This document shows, piece after piece, positions 22,341 through 32,919 of a stretch of 64,000 nucleotides of DNA. The DNA is taken from the NCBI RefSeq assembly GCF_000471905.2, contig NW_006500355.1, positions 395,266-459,265 of the forward strand, read 5' to 3'. The stretch's first letter is position 1. Each line of letters begins with the position of its first letter. The stretch is from Amborella trichopoda (lineage: Eukaryota > Streptophyta > Magnoliopsida > Amborellales > Amborellaceae). The translations under genes and the position numbers were made by a program. The notes under the pieces were generated by a model. The model saw only the letters and a program-made list of their open reading frames with translations. It ran no database searches and was not told the DNA's origin.

Positions 22341-23110
22341 TAGAAGTTCTGAGTTAGGAGTGGAGAGGGGTTGGGTCCTAGAGAGAGGAGGAAGAACAAT
22401 AGAGAGATAGAGATATCCTTGAGAGAGAGAAACCTAGTGAAAATAAACAAAGAGGTGGAGACCAATAGATTAGAAGTAAAGAGGGAGAAACCCATGGAAG
22501 GAAACCTAGAGATACCCGAGAGAGAGAGAGAGCACAAGAGAAGGAGCCTAGAGAGAGGGATCCCAAAATATTGGGGCTTAGAGAGAGAGCTGTGTGACGG
22601 ATATAGAAAGAGAGGGCTAAACCTGATAAGTCAAGGAAGTTTAAAAAAACCAAAAAGCTGATTAGCATTCCTAAGGTTTTGGAATGGATTTAATTGTTGC
22701 CCATTTGAGTTTTAGATCTTATTTGGGGTTCTCAAGCCCCATAGATTTGGCTATTTAGAGCTTCTGAGCTTGTTGGTGATCTTATATCCTCCACCACTAT
22801 TTTTTAAGCAATGAGAGATAGGAAGAAAAATGGTAAGAAAAGAAAAGGGAGGAAGCTTGGAGAGGGAAGAAGAGAGAGAGAATTAGGGGAGATGATGGAG
22901 AGAGGAAGAGAGAGGAGAGGAGATAGGGTGAGGGGTGTGAGGGGAGAGGAGAGAGGGAAAGGGAGAAGACCGTGTGGGTAGAGAGAAAGGTGGGGAGGAC
23001 ACGAGAGAAAACAGTGTGGAGAGAAGAGCGGGAGATAGAGAGGCACAACGAGAGAGTTCTGGAGAGACTACAAAAGAGGTAAACAGGGAGAACGAGAGAT
23101 TTGATGATTT
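22341..23110. repeat. GA-rich low-complexity region
   Basis: Dominated by 'gagaga' and 'gaggaga' runs on the + strand. The overlapping Ser/Leu/Pro-rich open frames on the minus strand follow from this composition and are not genes. Confidence 0.8.
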
Positions 23111-23164
23111 CAAGAAAGTTTTAAATTTGAATTCAAATCTCAAATTTCATTATCATTTTCCTAT

Positions 23165-23540
23165 ATATAGGAAAATAATAATCAACCACGTTGCTTAGAT
23201 AACTATCTAAGCTCAGATTGAATTTTGGCTGATCTGACGATCACGACCCCATTTTGTATTTTAATTTTAATTTTTTTTAATAAATCCAAATCACTTGAAA
23301 TTTTGGATGTGCATTCTTCTAAATAGTAGAATCTAATAAAAATATAAAAATAAATAAATTGATCAAATACCCCAAAACTTTGTAGGGGTATTTTAATCAA
23401 TTTATATTTTACGGATTTTCTTTTTAATATTTTTATTAGGTGCGACTTGATGAGTAGAATTGATGTATAAAATTTCAAGCGATTTAGATTTGTATAAAAA
23501 ACTTAAAATCCCAAAGCCGAAAATGAGGAGTGGGTTAACA
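23165..23540. mobile_element. Type-A palindromic MITE, degenerate
   Basis: Central self-complementary core 'gatcaaataccccaaaac' / 'aggggtattttaatcaa' near 23360-23402, with outer blocks 'gctcagattgaattttggc' and 'gatcacgaccccattttgt' as in the elements at 59763-60585. Outer ends are eroded. Confidence 0.55.
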
Positions 23541-23549
23541 TACAAAGAC

Positions 23550-24207
23550 GGAAAAATTACAAATAACCCCCAAGATTAAACTTTCCATGCAAGTTACCCC
23601 AGCCAAATTTTCTTCTCAATTTTTTTCCCAAAATACAATTTTCTAGCAAATACCCGCCAACCCAAATAATAAAAGAAAGTCTAAACTGGCCTCCCTTACT
23701 TTTACCCACGCATCTCTCTCCTCTTTCCGACGTAAAGGTGGTCTGAGGTATTCTTAGGGCGGTCCGACAGTTTAATGTCGATCCTGTAAATAACAATGGC
23801 GGTCTGGCAGTACAAGTTATTGGAACAAAATGGGAATCCGACAATTAGAGAGGTGTTGCGGCATTTGCAACAAAGGGGTCCAGCAGTTGAAAAGTGCGGT
23901 ATGGCACTCATTTTTCTAGAATAAGGGGTCCAACAATTCAAAGTTCGGTCCGGCATAAATGCAAGGGTCCGGCAATTCAATGATACGGTCCGACAATTGC
24001 TGCTTGGGTCTGACAATCCACATCAAATCTGATCAAAACGATTTCTTTTGTACAAGAAGGGTATTTTCGTCTACAAAAAAGCTTTTTTATTGGGGGATGG
24101 TGTATTTACCAAAAAAGTGTATTTTGGAGAAAAAAAGCGTGAAAAAAAAGTTTAGTTGGAGATAACTTGCATAAAAAGTCTAGTCTTGGGGTTATTTGTA
24201 ATTTTCC
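23550..24207. mobile_element. 658-bp inverted-repeat element with phased internal repeats
   Basis: The ends pair over about 140 bp: 'ggaaaaattacaaataaccc' at the left and the complement of 'ggggttatttgtaattttcc' at the right, continuing through 'atgcaagttaccccagcc' and 'ccaaaatacaa'. The interior (about 23733-24017) is a loose array of 'ggtccgacaatt'/'cggtccggca' motifs about every 25-30 bp. It ends exactly where FT unit 3 begins. Non-coding. Confidence 0.75.
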
Positions 24208-24528
24208 AAAGAAACACATCATTTTAATTTTCCATGGCCTCAAGAATCATGTATCTTTTGGCCTCCACCATCACTCATCACTCGTAAGTAGATATTTACA
24301 TGGGAGCACACTGTACACTTGCTCCATCTAGAAAATAGTTATTTATGATTTCTTTTAAAAAACAATTTGGGACCACATTCAAAACTCTCGAGAAATGTTT
24401 TTAGAATATTGAGATGAATCTTGAATTTCTAAACACTTATCTCTAGCTGCCCAAAAATTGGAGGATCGTCTATGTTCAAGCTAAGACATTATTTTCATTT
24501 TTAGTGCAATATCAGGACATTACTTTTT

Positions 24529-24768
24529 GGAAATGTATATAATGAGACTATTTACTTTTAACGCATAGAGTCTGGAGGTCACAATCCTCATTGTCCGTTA
24601 GATTTGAGATTTAGCCGTTGAGAATATGTTATTGTTTGAGCACAAAATCTAAAATAAAATTTTTCGAATGTTGTGAGAGACTTTCATTCAGTAGATTTTA
24701 CATCCAATGACTAAAAATGATTGTGACCTATTTATATAAAAAATAAATGTTTTCATATTATACAATCC
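24529..24768. mobile_element. MITE private to FT unit 3
   Basis: Ends 'ggaaatgtatataatgagac' and, reversed, 'ggattgtataatatgaaaac'. Units 1 and 2 read 'acattattttttcaagcac' across the empty site, while here the site is split with ttacttttt (24520-24528) and ttatttttt (24770-24778) on the two sides, consistent with a 9-bp duplication. Non-coding. Confidence 0.7.
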
Positions 24769-25624
24769 TTTATTTTTTCAAGCACATGTATTGTGCATAT
24801 AATATTATATTTGGATGGGCTTTCTATGAGTCAACCGACTACACGTGCGGCCCGGTTTAAAATTTACCTTAAAGATAGAATTTTTATCCAAATTTTAGGG
24901 ATTCATCATCTAAGCCAAACTGCATACATATGAAAAGCAAAAATTTAACTTTAAAATGTGCTTTTCTTTGGAGATATTTTTGGCACCGAACATGTGTGAT
25001 TCGGACCAATGTGCATATGCAACATCGATCTTTAAGATAGACGTTGAAGAGTCAGCAGGCTCTTGCACCCGTTTGACTCATAAAATATTTATTTATTTAT
25101 ACACCCGTTGACTCATAATATATTTATTTATTTATTTTGAGACTCATCAATGTTCCAAAATTTGGCACCAGAAGTTATTTTTAAACAAGGTTTTACTTGA
25201 TGGAGCAAATGAAAAGTATGGTCCCTAATCGTCCCTGAGAGCATACAACATTTTGGCTTTGCATTCGCCCGTACCAAGCTGATCCAACATTCATTGGCTG
25301 GAATGATGGTCCATCACAAATTTTTGTCAAAAAGCACGCTGCTTTTGTTTTATTCTAGGCTTTTGCTTATTCTTTTTTGGTGTTTTTTTTTTTTTTTTAC
25401 ACCTTAGTTATTGTTTAGAGTTTCAGTCCCTTAATTCATCCATGCAGATATAAATACTGTCAAACTTGCCTTGGTGGGCATCTCCAAGGAGAAACAAAAT
25501 CCACTTGCTAGAAAGAGAGAGCAGTTATTATTTTGCTTCTTCCCTTGTTGTTTGTGAACTAACAATCTCCTAATTGGGTTTTGTGTTTGTAAGAGGTAAT
25601 AAGGGAAAGGGAAAGGGATCCTCT

Positions 25625-25765
25625 TATGGTTGGAGGGGTGGTTATGGCTAGGGAAAGTGATCCTCCTATGGTTGGAGGGGTGGTTATGGGTAGGGAAAGG
25701 GATCCTCTTATGGTTGGAGGGGTGGTTATGGGTAGGGAAAGGGATCCTCTAATGGTTGGAGGGGT
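25625..25765 (+). repeat. 42-bp coding minisatellite in FT pseudogene exon 1
   Basis: Three to four copies of a 42-bp unit made of FT codons 1-14 plus leader; units differ by a few substitutions. The period is a multiple of three, so the frame is kept. Confidence 0.9.
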
Positions 25766-26147
25766 AATAGGGGATGTATTGGACCCCTTTAACAGGTCTG
25801 TGACATTGAATGTGATTTATAACTCTAGGGAGGTCACCAATGGATGTGGGATCAAGCCCTCAACTGTGGTTCATCCACCAAGGGAGGCCATGACATGAGG
25901 ACTTTTTACACTCTAGTCAGTCACCACCACCATATTCCCCCTCACCTCGCATATTATAAAAAAAAATTTCTCCCTCCCCTCCCCTCCCCTCCCCTCAACA
26001 TACACATATAAATTTCGATTCTAGAAAATTTTTTCTTTTTTTTATTTGTTATAAACAACCCTAAAGTATATAACCATGATTTGCCATATTACCGGGTATT
26101 ATTTAATTATTAATGGGATTCAACCTCTTAATCATGGGAATCAAATC

Positions 26148-26233
26148 AAGTATCCCAACTTATGCTTTGCAAGTATCCCAACTTATGCTTTGCAAGTTGG
26201 GAATCAAATCAAGTATCCCAACTTATGCTTTGC
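26148..26233. repeat. 23-bp triplication at the FT pseudogene deletion scar
   Basis: The 23-mer aagtatcccaacttatgctttgc (named by its parts 'aagtatcccaac' and 'ttatgctttgc') occurs at 26148, 26171 and 26211, directly before the exon 3 stub 'aagttttg' at 26234. Unit 2 has one copy at about 13769-13788. Confidence 0.9.
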
Positions 26234-26884
26234 AAGTTTTGGTGAGCATTATATTCCCCTCTCTCTCTATCTATTTCTTTTAGGGCAACAGATCATGTGC
26301 TACGAACACCCTCGACCGACAGTCGGGATCCACCGATTCGTGTTTGCACTTTTTCGACTGCTCGGGCGACATACAGTCAATCCACCAAATTGGCATCAAA
26401 ATTTCAAGACTCGCGAGTTTGCAGAGCTCTACAACGTCGGCCTGCCGGTTGCCGCCGTCTACTTCAACTGCCAAAGGGAGTCGGGCTCCGGCGGCCGGCG
26501 TGTGAGATAGATGAAGCCCATTCTCTCACAGGAATCCATTCTCATTCCCATGCATCTGAGAAATATGAACACAAACATATCTGTAATAAGTGTAAGGAGA
26601 AGGTCTATTCTCCATAGCTATGAATAAACCATACTAGATGCTTGAAAAGAGTTAGGAAACATGATGTGGTAATATGGCCTGTTGGTTTTGTGGTGAGGGC
26701 ACAGCCATGAGAATTGAATATCTAAAGGAAAAATATACAAATCATTTAAGTATAAGGGGTCATAATCAATCTTGTCCGTGATTTTAAATTGGGTGATTGT
26801 AAGTGTGTCATTGACTAGGTTTAAAGTAAAAAAAATTAAAAAATCGAACCACGTGACACATCTTAACCCTCGAATTTGACATGC

Positions 26885-26940
26885 AATGATCTCTTTGTCA
26901 TTATCATCATCCAAGCCCTATCCCAATTAGTTGGGGTTGG
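26885..26940 (-). mobile_element. Short RTE LINE 3' tail
   Basis: On the minus strand it reads 'ccaaccccaactaattggg' then 'atagggcttggatgatga', the conserved RTE tail also seen at 21290-21328. It interrupts sequence that is continuous in unit 2 (about 14985-15010). Severely 5'-truncated. Confidence 0.65.
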
Positions 26941-27065
26941 ATAGATAACAAACACCAAAAAAAACCAAATATGCATACGACAATCACAAATAATATGCAA
27001 TATATGCAACACGAGAGAGGGAGAAATTTTGGGAAATAGTATCATAGTATACAATCCATTATGTA

Positions 27066-27445
27066 AAGGGTGTCGTTTGCATAAAGTTGCAACTTTAAAC
27101 AAAGAAATTAAGGTGCACCTCTAAATTTTGTCATGAGATGCAACGCTGGAGTAAAATTTTTTTAGGATGGTGCAAGAATCTATTTTTATCACTAATTCTA
27201 TAAACTCTAAAAATAGTTCAAATGAAGCATCTCTATAAGCGCATGAAAATTAAAATTTTGAAAATGAACGGTCAAAGTAATGGGTTGTAAGTTACTACTT
27301 TTAGGACTTAAAATCTTTTTTTTCTCCATATCTATACAATTCAGTGTCAAGATGATCAATTAGATATTTTCCAACATCAAAATAACATTTTTCAATGGAT
27401 TACCTTAATTCTATAATTTAATATGTCAACCTTATGTAAACTTTT
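27066..27445. mobile_element. Mutator-like MITE in unit 3, orthologous to 15050-15422
   Basis: Left 'gggtgtcgtttgcataaag' with 'ttgcaacttta'; right 'gtcaaccttatgtaaac'. Same flanks as in unit 2, so it is inherited through duplication. Confidence 0.7.
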
Positions 27446-28385
27446 TACACAAAGACAAGCAAAAGTAGAGAGAGAGAGTGAACAAGATTAAAAAATAAAA
27501 ATAAATAAATAAAAAAAAACGTATTTAAAACATGATTAAAAAAAAGCACATACAAATAAAGTTGAAAAGTAGTAAAAAAAAATTGGGTTTTAAATAATCG
27601 ATCTCTGCCTAGGAGTATTTTTGGAATTTTCCAAAAAAATATAGAAAAATATAAAAATAAGTATTCATGCTAAAAACACTTTCCAATCTTTGCTAAAATG
27701 ATAGAAAAAATATTCAAAAACATATTACAAAGAAATCCTTTTATTTTTTGAGTTTTTTGGAGATGTTTTTTTAAATATTTTTTAAAATACCCAGTTAGAC
27801 CACTAAAACCCACCAAAATCGGATTGGCGAGTGCGCGGTTCTGAGTTGAACCGGCCGAGTTTGCAAACACTCAGAGAGTGTAAAGAATCTAGGCCTTGGC
27901 TATTGGGGTTGAAGGTCAAGGATAATTGAGTATGTACCTTTTTTTTTTATTATTATTATAGAATGAAAACTTAAAACATGGTGAATAAGATGCGGAGGTG
28001 CGACCACCGCGACCTCAACTCCTTTTCCGAAGATTGAGTAAGCACTTTGATACCAGAAAGAGAAAAATGCCTAAGAACCTCCGAAAACTGTATAATGAAA
28101 AGGACCTCCGTATACTGTAGCATGAAAAGGCTTTGAGAAAAGTGGGGAACCTAGAGCACAATGTACGGCATGTGAATCTGGATAAAAAGCAGAAAATTCT
28201 CTATCCACTTCTTTTCTTTTTCTTTTCTTTTTTTTTTTTCTTTTTTCTCCGACAAAATTAATATAATTTCATTACTTCCCTCTTTTTTCTCTCTACAGTG
28301 GAATGGATAGAGTCTCTCTTTACAAGTACTCTGAATTAGCTCTTCTCTCTCTAGAGATTCTCTCTCTAGAAGTCGAATACATCGC

Positions 28386-28680
28386 GGTCCGAGAGCCGAG
28401 TGTTAGTATCCTTGGTGATAACATTCTTGTCCGGAGGCTGAGCAAAAGATGCGCTTCCTCCACCACTCGATAAGATTTGCAATAAAAAGGCTTTTGAGAG
28501 AGAATATTAATCATAAATTTCAACCTTTTTCTACTTTTGATTCCATTCCACTCTACAGCACTACATATTCCCCATACTCTCCCATCACCTCAACCCACCT
28601 CTCTCTCTCTCTCTCTACAAGATGAGTTCTCAACTGGCCACCTCTCTCTCATCTGTACTCAAAAGCTATCTAGTTAGGGC
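28386..28680. other. Unassigned spacer with short (TC)n run
   Basis: Contains 'ctctctctctctctctac' near 28600; otherwise nothing recognised. Confidence 0.4.
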
Positions 28681-29910
28681 TGAGAATTTACCCGGTCCAG
28701 ATTTGAAACCCAAAATTTGGATCCTATTAGTAATTTGGATGGGATCTTAGTATATGTGGATATGATCCAAATGCGATCAATTTTTAAATTATATATATAT
28801 ATATATATACATATTATTTACGATTCAGATCAGGACGATATTAAGATGGGATTCGATCAAATCCGAACTATAAACTCGTTTTTTTAAAAATATGATAGAA
28901 AGTGGGGACAATCAAATTCTGATCTAAATACGAAATGCAACATAAAATATAAGAAAACTAATTTATTTCTAATAAAAATAAATAAATAAAAGAAAAAATA
29001 CTGAAAAAATAAGAAAATACCAGACCGGACTCCCGAGGCCTCGCCCGTATCGGGACCGGCTAAGTTTATGTCGTGTGTCATATTTGTCTCTTTTCAAATT
29101 TTGACCAGGCCTTGGTTTGGTTGGATGGCTTTCTTAACCTAAGGGCTGCAGGTTTAATGACCTAAAGCTAAGGTTTTCCTAAAGCTAAGGTTTTCTCAGG
29201 GTCTTCTCAAGTTTTTTCAGGGTCTCAGAGTGCGGGTCCGTGATCCAGAGGTAACGAATGCCACTCAACTCGGAATGCGCTCATCACTTTAGAAAGGCGG
29301 TAATCAAAGCAAACCACGAAACTAAAAAAATACTCTAAACACAAACATGCAAGATCTGGGCAAATTAATCGGAGGACGACAGAGTGCGGGATCGTGACAT
29401 TTGGCCTACCATTTTTCAAAGTCTAAAAGTCTAACCCCATAAATGATCCTGAAATGATTTATTAAAGGCTAAAAATCGACTGGATTGGGTAACTGTCAAT
29501 TTCAAATGGATTTTCCAACCCGAATTGTTGTTTTGGGGTCAACATGTCCAAATTCAATGAATCTACCAAAAAATGATCAGGGAGTGGTTGGCATGCGGAA
29601 ACTGCCATTTTGGGGCAATCAGGTTGGGTGTATCGCCCAGACCAAATATGCTTAGAATTGGCAGATTCCAATTCTAGGGTGATTTACGGGCGCTTGTGAT
29701 GTTGACTATCAAAATTTTGGTCAAAATGAAATGTTTTGCTCTTTTTAATATTTTTTAACTAAAACAGGGTGTTCTGCAAGATTCTAGATCACATATAGGG
29801 ACCATGGTTGTCTATGGTTTGGGGGTTCACTAGGATAATATGGTCTTAAGGTTGTCTAAGGTTTAAAAAACATATTGAATTTGCCAGTTTTTCAAAATGA
29901 TATATATATA
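28681..29910. mobile_element. Degenerate LTR-like repeat, copy A
   Basis: Shares ordered blocks with 33480-34888: 'tgatagaaagtgggga', 'cgcccgtatcgggaccgg', 'ttgaccaggccttgg', 'tttggcatgcggaaactgcc', 'caggttgggtgtatcgccc', 'aggataatatggtc', 'aatttgccagtttttcaaa'. It has no open frames. The other copy ends in a 'ggggtgtctaca' motif like the 3' end of Ty3/gypsy LTRs, so this is probably an old solo LTR; class is inferred. Confidence 0.45.
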
Positions 29911-29913
29911 TAT

Positions 29914-30060
29914 CAATGGTTTAAAAAACGGATCGGTGACCCGGATCGGGCTTCCAAAAAATCGATTCGGATCGGCGAATCGACGATCCGGATCGGGAAT
30001 CGGGTGAATCGGTCAGAATAAAGACTTAAAAAAAATTCGAAAAAATTATTAAAATTCATG
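29914..30060. mobile_element. hAT-type element end running into gap 2
   Basis: Starts 'caatggtttaaaaaacgga' and continues 'gatccggatcggg', the reverse of the right end of the element at 17515-19027. It abuts a TA tract. The other end lies in or is lost at the gap. Confidence 0.75.
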
Positions 30061-31056
30061 NNNNNNNNNNNNNNNNNNNNNNNNNNNNNNNNNNNNNNNN
30101 NNNNNNNNNNNNNNNNNNNNNNNNNNNNNNNNNNNNNNNNNNNNNNNNNNNNNNNNNNNNNNNNNNNNNNNNNNNNNNNNNNNNNNNNNNNNNNNNNNNN
30201 NNNNNNNNNNNNNNNNNNNNNNNNNNNNNNNNNNNNNNNNNNNNNNNNNNNNNNNNNNNNNNNNNNNNNNNNNNNNNNNNNNNNNNNNNNNNNNNNNNNN
30301 NNNNNNNNNNNNNNNNNNNNNNNNNNNNNNNNNNNNNNNNNNNNNNNNNNNNNNNNNNNNNNNNNNNNNNNNNNNNNNNNNNNNNNNNNNNNNNNNNNNN
30401 NNNNNNNNNNNNNNNNNNNNNNNNNNNNNNNNNNNNNNNNNNNNNNNNNNNNNNNNNNNNNNNNNNNNNNNNNNNNNNNNNNNNNNNNNNNNNNNNNNNN
30501 NNNNNNNNNNNNNNNNNNNNNNNNNNNNNNNNNNNNNNNNNNNNNNNNNNNNNNNNNNNNNNNNNNNNNNNNNNNNNNNNNNNNNNNNNNNNNNNNNNNN
30601 NNNNNNNNNNNNNNNNNNNNNNNNNNNNNNNNNNNNNNNNNNNNNNNNNNNNNNNNNNNNNNNNNNNNNNNNNNNNNNNNNNNNNNNNNNNNNNNNNNNN
30701 NNNNNNNNNNNNNNNNNNNNNNNNNNNNNNNNNNNNNNNNNNNNNNNNNNNNNNNNNNNNNNNNNNNNNNNNNNNNNNNNNNNNNNNNNNNNNNNNNNNN
30801 NNNNNNNNNNNNNNNNNNNNNNNNNNNNNNNNNNNNNNNNNNNNNNNNNNNNNNNNNNNNNNNNNNNNNNNNNNNNNNNNNNNNNNNNNNNNNNNNNNNN
30901 NNNNNNNNNNNNNNNNNNNNNNNNNNNNNNNNNNNNNNNNNNNNNNNNNNNNNNNNNNNNNNNNNNNNNNNNNNNNNNNNNNNNNNNNNNNNNNNNNNNN
31001 NNNNNNNNNNNNNNNNNNNNNNNNNNNNNNNNNNNNNNNNNNNNNNNNNNNNNNNN
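30061..31056. other. Assembly gap 2 (996 N)
   Basis: Unsequenced bases; open frames that cross it are artefacts. Confidence 1.
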
Positions 31057-31198
31057 ACCCATGTGTATAAGACTCTAAAGGATCACCATTAAATTTGGCA
31101 TAGATTTTTTTAAAAAATTATCACATGGGTGTGGGACTTATTTTATAGAAATCTGTGCCAAATTTAATAGTGATCTTTTGAAGTCTTACATACATGGG
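31057..31198. repeat. Hairpin with about 51-bp arms
   Basis: The left arm 'acccatgtgtataagactct' ... 'aaatttggcatagattt' pairs with the right arm 'aaatctgtgccaaattt' ... 'cttacatacatgggt'. The loop is about 40 bp. It may be a MITE whose left flank is in the gap. Confidence 0.7.
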
Positions 31199-31225
31199 TG
31201 TGGCACAGATCTCTAAAAAAAGGTT

Positions 31226-32897
31226 AGGAACTCCGGCTCGTATAAAGGCTCTGTGCGTCCAAAGGTTCTGATTTCCCATTCTCCATCTGACGGTCCTTGT
31301 TCCCTTTTAACACTCTCTCACACTATCATTTTAAATTAATGCCGTCTGACATATTGCAAACTCATGCCTCTCTCTGTACTTTCTATTTCAAACACCCGCT
31401 GCCTCTCTGCCCCCTCTTTACTCTCCATTCCCGCCCCTCTCTCTCACCCTCTACAATACAAGGAACTCTCTCTCCATTTCGCCCCTCTCTTTGCCTCCTT
31501 CTCTCTTTGTCTCCATCTTCCACTCCCTTCTCTCTCTCCCATTGCCACTGCTTTCTCTCTCACCACTGCATCCTCCGCCCTCTCTCTCTACCCCGCTGCC
31601 TCTTCCATCTCTGTCTTTGCATCTTCCGCCTCCCCTATCTCTATCATGTTGCCCCGACTGCCCCTGTTGTTGCCCTCTCTCTCTCATCCCCGCATCCTCT
31701 CTCTCTCTCTCTTCCCTGCTGCCTCTCATCCCTGCATCCTCTCTCTCTCTTCCCTGCTGCCTCCATTGGCACACCCTCTCTCTCTCTTCCCTGCTGCCTC
31801 CATTGACACACCCTCTCTCTCTGATTCCTGCATCCTCCGCCTTTCCCTGACGGCCATGTCGTTGAACTCTGTTCTTCATGGCATGAGGAATTTGACGTCC
31901 CATACTCCTCTAACCCTGCCAATGTTACCTGTATCCATGCAACATAACTTCCCCATGCCTTTGATCATACTAACTCATGTGTTATATACAGCTAATCCTT
32001 CTCTAGTATACCACTTATTAATATATAACTTGTCGATTAGCACAATTCTGTTAAACATCAAGTAGATGATGATGCCTCAAGGCATATTTGATCATGACAG
32101 TCATGGGAATTCCCATACACTAATAAATAAATAGAATTTAACATGCCTTTTTCACAGGGTCTACATATTAAATCGAAGTCCACGATACTAAATTCTATTT
32201 TACTTGCAAATTCACGTACTTTTTGTGTAAATAGCAAATTTTGTGGAATTATATTTTTGTATAATACGAAGTCCATTGAATATAATTAATTTAAGTTGCC
32301 ATACTTCCATTTAATGAGGAACTGGAGAATCGGTTGTGATGGTAATTGCAGTCGATTTAATTGCTGCTATCCATTTAGGAAGGACTGGCTCTAAATGAAG
32401 GGATGAGAAGGGGAGGGTGAGCCAATGGAGGCAGCGGGGAAGAGAGAGAGAGGTGGAGGATGCAAGGATGAGAGAGAGAGAGAGGGCAACAACAGGGGCA
32501 GTCGGAGCAGCAGGAGAGAGATAGGAGAGGTGGAAGATGAGAGAAAGAGATGGAAGAGGTAGCAGGGGAGAGAGAGAGGGCGGAGGATGCAGTGGTGAGA
32601 GAGAAAGCAGTGGCAATGGGAGATAGAGAGAAGGGAGCAGAAGATGGAGACAGAGAGAAGGAGGCAAAGAGAGGGGCGAAATGGAGAGAGAGTTTTTTGG
32701 ATTACAGAGGGTGAGGGAGAGGGGCGGAAATGGAGAGTAGAGAGGGGGCAGGCTGAAATGGAGAGTGCGGACAGAGAGAGAGGCACGATGGAGTGATAGA
32801 GAGTGAAAAGGGAACAAGGACCGTTAGATGGAGGATGGGAAATCAAGACCGTTGAGCGTACACACAACCTATCAACAAGCCGGCCATCCTAATTCTT
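31226..32897. mobile_element. Long inverted-repeat element (arms about 0.6 kb)
   Basis: The left arm (about 31226-31860) and right arm (about 32390-32897) are reverse complements: 'gatttcccattctccatctg' pairs with the complement near 32835, then 'acggtccttgttccctttt', and a long C/T-rich tract pairs with a G/A-rich tract. Outer ends share 'ccggcttgt'-type sequence and 'ttagga'. The central 0.5 kb is unrelated, A/T-rich sequence. Matching Ser/Leu/Pro-rich open frames in both arms reflect composition. No transposase is seen. The superfamily is not determined; the right end lies next to a (TA)n tract. Confidence 0.8.
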
Positions 32898-32919
32898 CCC
32901 ATATATATATATATATAAA

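Larger units (their letters stand above)
25600..26510 (+). pseudogene. FLOWERING LOCUS T-like pseudogene (unit 3)
   Basis: A damaged paralogue of the gene at 12672-14641. Exon 1 has lost the original ATGCCTAGG start; a 42-bp unit is repeated (phases at 25625, 25667, 25709, 25751), giving in-frame 14-residue repeats such as [14 protein letters not shown] and new ATGs at 25626 and 25644. About 10 bp are missing near 25880, shifting the frame to a stop at 25896-25898. The donor is GTCAGT instead of GTAAGT. Exon 2 and all but the last 8 or so bases of exon 3 are deleted. Exon 4 (26284-26510) is open but diverged in the segment B region: [10 protein letters not shown] instead of [10 protein letters not shown], including loss of the Gln140 equivalent. 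It cannot encode a normal florigen. A short N-terminal peptide or regulatory RNA is possible but unsupported. Confidence 0.92.
24208..28385 (+). repeat. FT array unit 3 (contains the broken FT copy)
   Basis: Collinear with units 1 and 2 from 'aaacacatcattttaattttc' on, and with unit 2 downstream of FT as far as about 28385. It carries private insertions (24529-24768; an RTE tail near 26885-26935) and lacks the 'ggggtggcaat' insert, the intron MITE and the downstream tandem duplication of unit 2. Confidence 0.8.

Noticed and set aside
22371..23198. Overlapping frames on both strands in the GA-rich region
   Set aside because: Low-complexity sequence; frames on opposite strands mirror each other.
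26284..26510. Unit 3 exon 4 as a separate short gene
   Set aside because: It lacks exons 1-3 in frame and has lost key segment B residues; treated as part of the pseudogene.
31297..32065. Ser/Leu/Pro-rich frames in the long inverted repeat (and 32311-32867)
   Set aside because: Caused by C/T-rich composition; mirrored in both arms and with no domain.
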